A stretch of DNA of 64,000 nucleotides, taken from positions 1,550,001 through 1,614,000 of the forward strand of contig NZ_JAILXZ010000001.1 in assembly GCF_020179475.1 (NCBI RefSeq). Direction: 5' to 3'. This DNA is from Novosphingobium huizhouense. GTDB taxonomy: Bacteria > Pseudomonadota > Alphaproteobacteria > Sphingomonadales > Sphingomonadaceae. Of the stretch, positions 8,441-15,457 are shown in pieces. The notes under the pieces are model-generated. The model was not told the origin of the DNA. It did no database searches and saw nothing but the letters and a program-made list of their open reading frames with translations. The position numbers and the translations under genes are program-made. Within the stretch, counting starts at the first letter, position 1, and every line of letters starts with the position of its first letter.

Positions 8441-9244
8441 ATGGAGATGGATGACACGAACGACGCCTGGGGCGAGGACGAAGCCCCGCCGACCGCCACC
8501 CCGGCCGCCACGGTGGTGGTGTTCCGCCGCGATCCGGCGGGAGGCCCGGCGCAGATCCTGATGGTCGAGCGCTCGAGCGAAATGAAGTTCGCCGGCGGCG
8601 CGACGGTGTTTCCCGGGGGCAAGGTCGATCCCGACGACCACGCGCTGGCGCAGCGCTTCGGCGCGCACCTCGATCCCGAGGACGCTGCCGCGCGCGTGGC
8701 CGCGGTGCGCGAGGCGCTGGAGGAGACCGGCCTTGCCGTCGGCATCGCCGGCGATGTCAGCGCGCAAGGGGCGGCCGAGGCGCGTCGCATCGCGATTTCG
8801 ACCGGGCGGCTGGGCGATGCGCTCGATGCGATGGGCTGGGCGCTCGATCTCGACCGGCTGGTGCCCTGGGCGCGATGGTGGCCGCGCCACCGCCATATCC
8901 GTGTGTTCGATACGCGCTTCTATCTCGCCGACCTTGGCACCGGCGCGGTCGAGATCGCGGTCGATGCGACCGAGAACCGGCACCTGTTCTGGGCGAGCGC
9001 GCACGAGGCGTTGCGCCTTGCCGACGAGGGCGCGATCAAGGTGATCTTCCCGACCCGGCGCAATCTCGAGCGGCTGGCGGTCTATCCCGACTTCGAAAGC
9101 GCGCGGGCCCATGCGCTGGCGACGCCGGTGTCGATCATCACCCCCCGGGTGGAGCTGCGCGACGGGGTCAAGTGGCTGACGATCCCGCCCGAGGCGGGCT
9201 ACCCCTACGACGGCGAACCGCTGGATCAGGCAAGCCGCGCCTGA
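8441..9244 (+). CDS. Nudix hydrolase, CoA-diphosphatase-like (NUDT8/NUDT19 type)
   Basis: 267 residues from the chosen ATG; two further ATG, at 8429 and 8447, are possible starts. The fold opens with ATVVVFRRD and the conserved FAGGATVFPGGKVDPDD. The second half of the Nudix box is REALEETGL, with the metal-binding Glu pair. Between the two halves lies an insertion of about 30 residues, characteristic of the NUDT8/NUDT19-like group, whose known members cleave CoA and CoA esters. A WWPRHRHIRVFDTRFYLA segment follows, as in that group. No signal or membrane segment, so cytoplasmic. The substrate is unproven. Confidence 0.85.
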   Translation: MEMDDTNDAWGEDEAPPTATPAATVVVFRRDPAGGPAQILMVERSSEMKFAGGATVFPGGKVDPDDHALAQRFGAHLDPEDAAARVAAVREALEETGLAVGIAGDVSAQGAAEARRIAISTGRLGDALDAMGWALDLDRLVPWARWWPRHRHIRVFDTRFYLADLGTGAVEIAVDATENRHLFWASAHEALRLADEGAIKVIFPTRRNLERLAVYPDFESARAHALATPVSIITPRVELRDGVKWLTIPPEAGYPYDGEPLDQASRA

Positions 9245-9386
9245 CGGGGGAGGGCGTGCGGGCGCGGGAGGGCGCAAACGCGCGGGCCGGGCGTCCTAGT
9301 AAAATCCCTTAGGATAAATGCCATAGGCGGTGTCAGGAGCCGTCAAGCGGGCACGGGATAGCACTGGCAGCGGAGGTCTTGCCCCC

Positions 9387-9710
9387 ATGCCCCAGCCCAT
9401 TCCCCAGCCCATTTCGATGCCCAAGACCAAGCCCGCCCTGCGTCCCGCCACCGAGCGGTTCTTCGATCCCGAAGGCGAGGCGGCGCGGGTCGCCCGGCTT
9501 GCCGGCGAAGGCGACGTGGCCGTGGTCTCGCCGGTCCACCGGCTGCAGCACGAACTGGCGATCTTCGAGCAGGGCGCAGCGATGGCGGGTGGGGCGCAGG
9601 TCGCGCGGCGCCCCGATCTCTATCCCGGCTGGTTTCGCGTAGGCTTTCCGATCGGCGCTTCGGCCCTGCTGTGGGCGGCGATCGCCTGGGGCATCCGCGC
9701 GCTGTGGTGA
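9387..9710 (+). CDS. Small membrane-anchored protein of unknown function
   Basis: 107 residues. The N terminus is Pro-rich (MPQPIPQPISMPKTKP), a soluble middle section contains PATERFFDPEGEAARVARLA, and the C terminus holds one predicted transmembrane helix (VGFPIGASALLWAAIAWGIRALW). This gives a tail-anchored topology with the bulk in the cytoplasm. A GGAGG ribosome-binding site lies about 11 bases before the ATG. I do not recognise the family. It is convergent with the tiny membrane protein gene on the other strand. Confidence 0.65.
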   Translation: MPQPIPQPISMPKTKPALRPATERFFDPEGEAARVARLAGEGDVAVVSPVHRLQHELAIFEQGAAMAGGAQVARRPDLYPGWFRVGFPIGASALLWAAIAWGIRALW

Positions 9711-9822
9711 GACTTCCGCGCCGGGCGTGACGGCGTCGGCGCGTCCGGCCTTGAGCAACGGCCTGGCCCGAAAAAGCCTTCGTGCCCCGAAGAGCCGTCC
9801 GCGCCCGAAAAAACCGACGGGA

Positions 9823-9975
9823 TCAGAAGACCAGCAGCGCAATCCCGATCCACAGCACCTGGCTGATTGCGAAACCGATCAGCAGTCCCCGCGTCGTTTC
9901 GACGCCTTCGGGGTCGACCGGGTAGCGCGATTCCGATCCCGACAGCGTGTGCTGTGCCTTGAATGCCTTTGCCAT
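9823..9975 (-). CDS. 50-residue single-span membrane protein, unknown function
   Basis: A short frame read from the ATG at 9975. The protein begins MAKAFKAQHTLSGSESRYPVDPEGVETTRG and ends in one hydrophobic helix (LLIGFAISQVLWIGIALLVF). A longer in-frame extension exists upstream, but the Met-Ala-Lys start looks more natural. Like the neighbouring 107-residue protein, it is a C-terminally anchored small membrane protein. No function can be assigned. The hydrophobic tail and good codon use argue that it is real. Confidence 0.55.
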   Translation of the reverse strand: MAKAFKAQHTLSGSESRYPVDPEGVETTRGLLIGFAISQVLWIGIALLVF

Positions 9976-10179
9976 TGGTGCGTCCCGTCCATCAACCGTG
10001 GCCCCCCGGCCCGGTCCCTTGTGTTCTCGTCGCGACAGTCGTCGCCGGATTCCCGCCACTGCGGGCTTCCGACCGGAAGCCTAGCGGCAGTGCGTCGCGA
10101 TACAGAGAGAATATCGTTGCTGTCACCGAACTGCAACGTAACGGTGCGGCAGATGGCACGGGATTGGCGACAATTGCCG

Positions 10180-10644
10180 TCAGGCCGCAGGGGTGAGGCC
10201 CCGGATCAGCTTCCACACGGTTTCGTGGAGCTTTTGCGCCTCGTCGAGAGTGAGGCACGGGGTGGCGGCCATCTGGCCGGGGATCGCCCGCGCCTGGGCG
10301 CGCAGCGCTTCGCCGCGCGCGGTCAACGAGATGATCACGCGGCGCTCGTCCTCGGGATCGCGCTGGCGGTGGACGAGGTCAGCCGCTTCCATCCGCTTGA
10401 GCAGCGGGGTGAGCGTGCCGGTGTCGAGAAACAGCTGCTGGCCGATCTCGCCGACCGCGCGCGGGGCGCGCTCCCACAGCACCAGCAGCACGAGATACTG
10501 CGGATAGGTCAGGCCGAGGCCGTCGAGCAGCGGACGGTAGGCGCGGGTGAGGATGTTCGAGGCCGCGTAGAGCGGAAAGCACAGCTGGCGGTCGAGACGC
10601 AGCACGTCGTCTGCGGGGCTGGCCGTGCTTTCCGTTTCGCTCAT
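10180..10644 (-). CDS. ohrR: MarR-family organic hydroperoxide sensor OhrR
   Basis: 154 residues with a winged-helix MarR fold. The peroxide-sensing Cys is Cys22 in [13 protein letters not shown], the OhrR hallmark. A second Cys at 130 (AATPC) marks the 2-Cys subtype, in which an intersubunit disulfide releases DNA. The recognition region reads [21 protein letters not shown] and the wing [16 protein letters not shown]. It lies 3 bases downstream of ohr on the same strand, so the regulator is co-transcribed with its target. It should repress from a site upstream of ohr. Confidence 0.94.
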   Translation of the reverse strand: MSETESTASPADDVLRLDRQLCFPLYAASNILTRAYRPLLDGLGLTYPQYLVLLVLWERAPRAVGEIGQQLFLDTGTLTPLLKRMEAADLVHRQRDPEDERRVIISLTARGEALRAQARAIPGQMAATPCLTLDEAQKLHETVWKLIRGLTPAA

Positions 10645-10647
10645 GTC

Positions 10648-11073
10648 TCAGGCAGTAGTGACGTTCAGGCCGACGTCAATATTGCCTTTCACCGCGTTCG
10701 AGTAGGGGCAGGTGGCGTGGGCGGCGGCGACGATCTCCTCGGCCTTGTCCTGCGACAGGCCGGTGATCGCGACGTTGAGGTCGACGCTCAGCGCGAAGCC
10801 GCCGCCGGCATTGGGGCCGATCCCGACCACCGCATCGACGACGATGGCGTCGTCGGCGATCCGCTCGCCCAGCCCCCGCGCGACGTGGATCACCGCGTTG
10901 CCGAAGCAGGCGGCATAGCCTGCGGCGAAGAGCTGTTCGGGGTTGGTGGCCCCGCCTTTGCCGCCGAGCGACTGGGGCATCGCCAGTTGGACGTCGAGCA
11001 GGCCGTCGTCGGTGGCGACGCGGCCGCTGCGGCCGCCGACCGCCTTGGCGCGGGTTGTATAGAGCGTGGACAT
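10648..11073 (-). CDS. ohr: Organic hydroperoxide resistance protein Ohr
   Basis: 141 residues, full length for the Ohr branch of the OsmC/Ohr family. It is a thiol peroxidase that reduces organic and fatty-acid hydroperoxides. The peroxidatic Cys56 lies in FAAGYAACFGNAV and the resolving Cys122 in HATCPYSNAVKGN. An AAGGAAG ribosome-binding site precedes the ATG. It is the first gene of the ohr-ohrR operon, and an AT-rich promoter with a doubled 15-bp element lies immediately upstream. Confidence 0.95.
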   Translation of the reverse strand: MSTLYTTRAKAVGGRSGRVATDDGLLDVQLAMPQSLGGKGGATNPEQLFAAGYAACFGNAVIHVARGLGERIADDAIVVDAVVGIGPNAGGGFALSVDLNVAITGLSQDKAEEIVAAAHATCPYSNAVKGNIDVGLNVTTA

Positions 11074-11108
11074 GGCAGGCTTCCTTTCACTGTGCGTACG
11101 ATGGGATT

Positions 11109-11138
11109 TAAATAGTTCACAATTAAACTGCACACAAT
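11109..11138 (-). promoter_or_regulatory. Candidate OhrR operator: two adjacent 15-bp repeats
   Basis: TAAATAGTTCACAAT (11109-11123) and TAAACTGCACACAAT (11124-11138) lie head to tail and match at 11 of 15 positions. They sit in the only AT-rich stretch upstream of ohr, 36-65 bases before its start codon, where a repressor would cover the promoter. Assignment to OhrR rests on context. Confidence 0.5.
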
Positions 11139-11240
11139 ATAAATTTGCGAGGGCGTGGCGCCGGGGCATCGCGGGGACCGACCGCGCCGTTAACCATGTT
11201 CGATAGGGCGATGAGGACCTTTCCCGGCGAAAGTGGGGCC

Positions 11241-11735
11241 ATGAACAGCCTGATCGCGCATCTCACGCCCGCCCTCCTCGTCCGCCTTGCGCGCGCACTG
11301 TCGCTGGTCACCCTTGTCCTGCTGATGATCGGGTACGCCGATGGCTGGCTGACGCTCGAGACCGCGGCGCTCGGCGCCTTCGGCCTCGGCATGCTGCTGA
11401 TGATGGCGTTTCCCGACCAGCGCGCGTCGGAGCTGCTCGGCGCGATCGCGATCTGGGCGACCACGGCGGAGTTCATGTCGGCGGTGCAGACCGGCGGCTT
11501 CGACGCCTGGCGCTGGGCGGTGACCACCGCGACGCTGGCGGTGCTGGTGCTCCCGCTGAAGGTGCAATACTTGCGCGAGCTGGCGCGCACCGCACCCGAC
11601 CGCACGATCGGCGAACTGGACCGACGCGCCTGGTCGGTGGGCGCCGTACCGCTCGGCAATGGTGCGAGAGCCGGCGCGGGCGAACCCGGCCAAGCGGGCG
11701 AGACGCGCAGCGAGCCGGTCCGCATCGCGGGATAA
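11241..11735 (+). CDS. Small integral membrane protein of unknown function
   Basis: 164 residues from the chosen ATG; in-frame ATG at 11196 and 11211 are alternatives. About four hydrophobic spans can be seen: LLVRLARALSLVTLVLLMIG, LETAALGAFGLGMLLMMAF, LLGAIAIWATTAEFMSAV and WAVTTATLAVLVLPLKV. The C-terminal ~45 residues are soluble and low in complexity. I do not recognise a family. It precedes the 745-residue protein on the same strand by about 50 bases. The two may work together, although a hairpin lies in the gap. Confidence 0.6.
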   Translation: MNSLIAHLTPALLVRLARALSLVTLVLLMIGYADGWLTLETAALGAFGLGMLLMMAFPDQRASELLGAIAIWATTAEFMSAVQTGGFDAWRWAVTTATLAVLVLPLKVQYLRELARTAPDRTIGELDRRAWSVGAVPLGNGARAGAGEPGQAGETRSEPVRIAG

Positions 11736-11755
11736 ACATCTGACATACAAACGTT

Positions 11756-11781
11756 CCTCCGTCGCACGACAGCGAAGGAGG
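11756..11781 (+). promoter_or_regulatory. Hairpin masking the Shine-Dalgarno sequence of the next gene
   Basis: CCTCCGTCGC (11756-11765) pairs with GCGAAGGAGG (11772-11781), 9 of 10 positions, over a 6-base loop. The right arm is the AAGGAGG ribosome-binding site that sits 8 bases before the ATG at 11790. In this fold the site is fully paired. It could be a temperature- or ligand-dependent translation switch, or coupled to translation from upstream. Confidence 0.55.
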
Positions 11782-11789
11782 ACCTTGCC

Positions 11790-14027
11790 ATGGCCGATGC
11801 CGACCCGCGATCGGTGCCGACCGCCGATACGCTTTCCGCCGCCGCCGCGCTGGGCAGCAAGGCGGCGGAGACGCTCCACCGGACGCGCCAGGGCGGGCTC
11901 GAGATCACGCTCGCGCACCATGCGACCGAGGCCTGGGTGGTGATGCGCCGGCCGCACCTGGGCGGCCTCGCGCTGCGCCTGCCGCTGTTCGCCGCGCCCG
12001 ACGACTGCACCTGCACCGAGCGCGACGGGCGCGTCGAAGTCGTGTGCCGCAGCAGCGCCGGGACCAGCACGATCACGCTCGAGGGCGACAGCTTCGATCT
12101 CGAACAGCTGCGGGTGGGCTTGCGCTTCCGCCCGGCGCACGACATCGCCTTGCGCGAACTGCCGCGCGACCTTGTGCCGCTCGACGAGCACGACGAGCAC
12201 GACGATCCCGCCGGCGCGCAAGGGCGGATCGAGGCGAAGCAGCGGCGGCTCAACACCGGCCTGCTCTATTTCGAATTCGCGCGGCCTTCGTTCGGCAAGG
12301 TTCTGTATATCCAGAACCTTTCGTCGCTGAACGACTACTTCAACCGCACCGGGAGCAAGCCCGAGGACGCCGTCGGCGGCGAATGGCCCGACCTCGGCTA
12401 CCGCCCGCCGCTCGATCCCGAAAGCGGCAAGGCGCTGCTGCTCGCGCACCGGGAGGTGACGCTCTACGACACCATCCTCGTGATCCGCCGCTACAGCGAG
12501 AACGGCGAAGCGGATTCGGCCTGGCAGTTCCTCGACATGCTCGGCGCCGCCTATCGCTGGCTCGGCGCGCCGGCGCTGTCCTACCACGACTGGGTGGAGC
12601 GCTCGCAGCGCACGCTGGCCGACCTGGCAGAGGCGCCCGAGGCGCGGATCGAGCACTACGGGCGCGACTATTTCCACCGCTATACCGCGAGCGAATATCC
12701 CGACGTGATGGTCCAGCTCTCGCTGCTCTCGGCCATCCGCGAGTGGGAGGACTGGAGCGGCGAGCACCAGCCGCTGGCCTCGGAGATCCTTGCCGGGATC
12801 GAGCGGTTCTACGATCCGCAGGTCGGCTCGATCCGCCGCTACCTGCCCAACGTCGGCAGCGACAAGGACCCGGACGCGGTCGATTCCTGGTATCTCTACC
12901 ACCCGCTGCTCAACCTCGCCAACGTGGCGCTGACCGGCAACGCGCAGGCGCGCGACCTTTTCCTGCGCAGCGTCGACTACGGCATCCGCGCCGCGCAGCA
13001 CTTCGCCTATCGCTGGCCGATCATGTACAACATGCGCGACTTCAGCGTGATCCGCGCGGTCGCCGAAGCCGACCAGCGCGGCCAGACCGACGTCGGCGGG
13101 ATCTATGCCTGGGTCATGCTCCAGGCCTTCGAGCTGACCCGCGAGAAGCGTTTCCTCGACGAAGCGGTGGCGGCCATCGAGGCGGCCAAGGGCATGCGCT
13201 TCGACCTCAACTACCAGGCGAACCTGACCGCCTGGGGCGCTGCCGCCTGCATCCGGCTGTGGCGGATCACCGGCGACAAGAGCTACCTGACGCAGAGCTA
13301 CGTCTACCTTGCGGGTTTCTTCCACAACGCGCAGCTGTGGGAGAGCGAGATCGCGCTCGCGCGCAACTACACCAACTTCCTTGGCGTCACCTGCCTCCAG
13401 GATGCGCCGTACATGGCCGCCTACGAGTGCTTCGACAGCTACGCCGCGTTCGAGCGCTACCTCGACCTCGGCGGACCGGACCTGATCACCTCGGTCCGCC
13501 TGCTGGTCGGGGAATACTGCCGCCACGCGCTCGACCGGGCCTGGTACTACTACCCCGACGCGCTGCCCGCCGACGCCATCGCCGCGAGCCCCCGCAACGG
13601 CTACATCGCTCCCGCGCTCAACTTCCCGCTCGAGGATCTCTATCCCGACGGGCAGCAGGCCGGGCAGGTGGGGCAGGAGATCTATGGCGCGGGCGCGGCG
13701 CTGGTCTATGCAACGCGCGCCTTCCATCGCATCGAGGGGGCGCCGTTCGTCCTGTTCAGCGACCACTTCCTGCGCGCCTGGAAGCATTTCGACGAGACCA
13801 CCATCGCCTTCCGGCTGGATGGGCAGGACGGCTGCACCGCGCGCCTGTTCCTGCAGTTCGACGGCGGGGCGCCCGATCCCTCGGCCTATGGCCTGCGCGC
13901 CTACGACGGCAGCGACCTTGCTTTCCGCAAGGACGGCGCGCTGCTTTGCGCCGAGGTGTCCGCGGCGGGCAGCTTCCTGCTCAAGTGGCCGGGCACGCGC
14001 AGCGGGGATTCCCCGCCGGCGAGCTAG
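11790..14027 (+). CDS. Large cytoplasmic protein of unknown function, possible alpha/alpha-toroid enzyme
   Basis: 745 residues, no signal peptide and no membrane span. Residues ~1-130 look like a beta-rich domain (GGLEITLAHHATEAWVVMRR). From ~150 on it is mainly helical, with repeated aromatic/acidic segments such as WYLYHPLLNLANVALTG, VDYGIRAAQHFAYRWPIMYN, VGGIYAWVMLQAFELTREKRF and AAACIRLWRITGDKSYL. This periodicity suggests an (alpha/alpha)6 barrel as in six-hairpin glycosidases, but I see no catalytic signature. The last ~80 residues return to beta structure. A strong AAGGAGG site precedes the ATG but lies in a hairpin. The stop codon overlaps that of the convergent channel gene through a shared CTAG. 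Confidence 0.75.
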   Translation: MADADPRSVPTADTLSAAAALGSKAAETLHRTRQGGLEITLAHHATEAWVVMRRPHLGGLALRLPLFAAPDDCTCTERDGRVEVVCRSSAGTSTITLEGDSFDLEQLRVGLRFRPAHDIALRELPRDLVPLDEHDEHDDPAGAQGRIEAKQRRLNTGLLYFEFARPSFGKVLYIQNLSSLNDYFNRTGSKPEDAVGGEWPDLGYRPPLDPESGKALLLAHREVTLYDTILVIRRYSENGEADSAWQFLDMLGAAYRWLGAPALSYHDWVERSQRTLADLAEAPEARIEHYGRDYFHRYTASEYPDVMVQLSLLSAIREWEDWSGEHQPLASEILAGIERFYDPQVGSIRRYLPNVGSDKDPDAVDSWYLYHPLLNLANVALTGNAQARDLFLRSVDYGIRAAQHFAYRWPIMYNMRDFSVIRAVAEADQRGQTDVGGIYAWVMLQAFELTREKRFLDEAVAAIEAAKGMRFDLNYQANLTAWGAAACIRLWRITGDKSYLTQSYVYLAGFFHNAQLWESEIALARNYTNFLGVTCLQDAPYMAAYECFDSYAAFERYLDLGGPDLITSVRLLVGEYCRHALDRAWYYYPDALPADAIAASPRNGYIAPALNFPLEDLYPDGQQAGQVGQEIYGAGAALVYATRAFHRIEGAPFVLFSDHFLRAWKHFDETTIAFRLDGQDGCTARLFLQFDGGAPDPSAYGLRAYDGSDLAFRKDGALLCAEVSAAGSFLLKWPGTRSGDSPPAS

Positions 14028-15457
14028 GGCCGCAGGCCTCCGCCGAGCGTGCGGTAGAGCGTGACCATGTTGCTCGCCCTGGCAAGGCGCGCGCTGACCA
14101 GCGCCTGCCGCGCGGCATAAGCGGTGCGCTGCGCATCGAGCGGCTCGAGGTAGCTGGCGATGCCGTTGGCGAAGCGCGACTGCGAGATGCGCGCCGCGCG
14201 GGTCGCGTTGTCGGCCAGCGACTGCTGCGCGGCGAGCTTGGCGTCGATCGTGCCGCGTCGCGCCAGCGCATCGGCGACTTCGCGGAACGCGGTCTGGATC
14301 GCGCCTTCGTAGGTCGCCACCGCGGCATCGCGCGCCGCCTTGCTCGCGGCGAGGTTGGCCGCATTGCCGCCGAAGTCGAACAGCGTCTGGCTCGCCGATC
14401 CGCTGGCGCTCCAGCGGAAGCGGTCGCCGCTGAACAGCGAAGACAGGCTCTGGCTGGCGAAGCCCAGCAGCCCGGTCAGCGAGATCGTCGGGAAGAACGC
14501 CGCGCGCGCGACGCCGATGTCGGCATTGGCGGCGCGCAGCTGGTGCTCGGCCTGGAGCACGTCGGGACGGCGCAGCAGCACGCTCGAATCGAGGCCCACC
14601 GGCAGGCTCGCCAGCACCTGGTCCCCGGCGCCGAGCGTTGCGGGAAGCAGCTCGGCGCCGAGCGTGGTTCCGGCAAGCAGGTCGAGCGCGTTCTTCGCCT
14701 GGGCAAGGTCGGTTTCGTAGTCGGCGACCGCGGCGCGCGCGGTGTCGACCTGGGTCTGCGCCTGCGCGACGTCGAGCCCGGTGCCGATGCCCAGCCCTTC
14801 GCGCCGCTGGTTGACGCGCAGCGATTGCTCCTGGCTCGCCAGCGTCTCGCGCGCGACGGCGAGCGCATCGCCGGTCGCGGCATAGGTCAGCCAGGCGTTG
14901 GCGACTTCGGCGACGAGCGCGATCTGCGCGGCCTTGCGGCCTTCGTCGCTGGCCAGATAGGCTTCGAAGGCCGACCGGGTCAGGTTCTGCCGCCGCCCGA
15001 ACAGGTCGAGTTCGAACGACGAAATGCTCGCCGAAGCGCCGTAGCTTTCGTTGGTGCCCGCGCCGAAGGCGGCGCCGGTGCCCGATCCCGCCGCGGCGGC
15101 GCTCGAGGCGTTGTGGGTCACGCTCGCGCTGGCGCTCGCTCCGATCGTCGGGAACTGGCCGGCGCGCTGCACCCGGTAGAGCGCGCGGGTGCGCTCGACA
15201 TTGGCGATCGTCGCGCGCAGGTCGCGGTTGTTGGCGAGCGCCAGCGCGATCGTGTCCTTGAGCCGGGGATCGGTGAAGAACGACTGCCAGCCCATCGCGT
15301 CGATCGCGCCGTCGCCGGGGGCGAGCGCGGGGAAGGCCTGGCCCTGCGGCAGCGCGGGCGGCACCGGCGCGGCCGGCTGGACATAGCGCGGGGCAAGGCT
15401 GCAGCCGGCGAGCGCCAGCGCCGATGCGGTTGCCACCAGGGTGCGCAGCGCGCTCAT
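14024..15457 (-). CDS. Outer-membrane factor lipoprotein of an RND efflux system (NodT/OprM family)
   Basis: 477 residues. A lipobox is clear (SALALAGCSLAP), so Cys is lipidated and the protein sits in the outer membrane as a TolC-like trimer. The two OEP repeats show the usual motifs (SSFELDLFGRR, ALVAEVANAWLTYAA, RRPDVLQAEHQLRAANADIGVARAAFFP, SASQTLFDFGG). It provides the exit duct for the pump and adaptor encoded upstream. Its ATG overlaps the pump stop by four bases (ATGA), so the three genes are one operon. Its stop overlaps the stop of the gene on the opposite strand. Confidence 0.95.
   Translation of the reverse strand: MSALRTLVATASALALAGCSLAPRYVQPAAPVPPALPQGQAFPALAPGDGAIDAMGWQSFFTDPRLKDTIALALANNRDLRATIANVERTRALYRVQRAGQFPTIGASASASVTHNASSAAAAGSGTGAAFGAGTNESYGASASISSFELDLFGRRQNLTRSAFEAYLASDEGRKAAQIALVAEVANAWLTYAATGDALAVARETLASQEQSLRVNQRREGLGIGTGLDVAQAQTQVDTARAAVADYETDLAQAKNALDLLAGTTLGAELLPATLGAGDQVLASLPVGLDSSVLLRRPDVLQAEHQLRAANADIGVARAAFFPTISLTGLLGFASQSLSSLFSGDRFRWSASGSASQTLFDFGGNAANLAASKAARDAAVATYEGAIQTAFREVADALARRGTIDAKLAAQQSLADNATRAARISQSRFANGIASYLEPLDAQRTAYAARQALVSARLARASNMVTLYRTLGGGLRP

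Noticed and set aside
8263-8454. 63-codon open frame before the Nudix gene
   Set aside because: Low-complexity Gly-rich product, no ribosome-binding site, overlap with the Nudix start.
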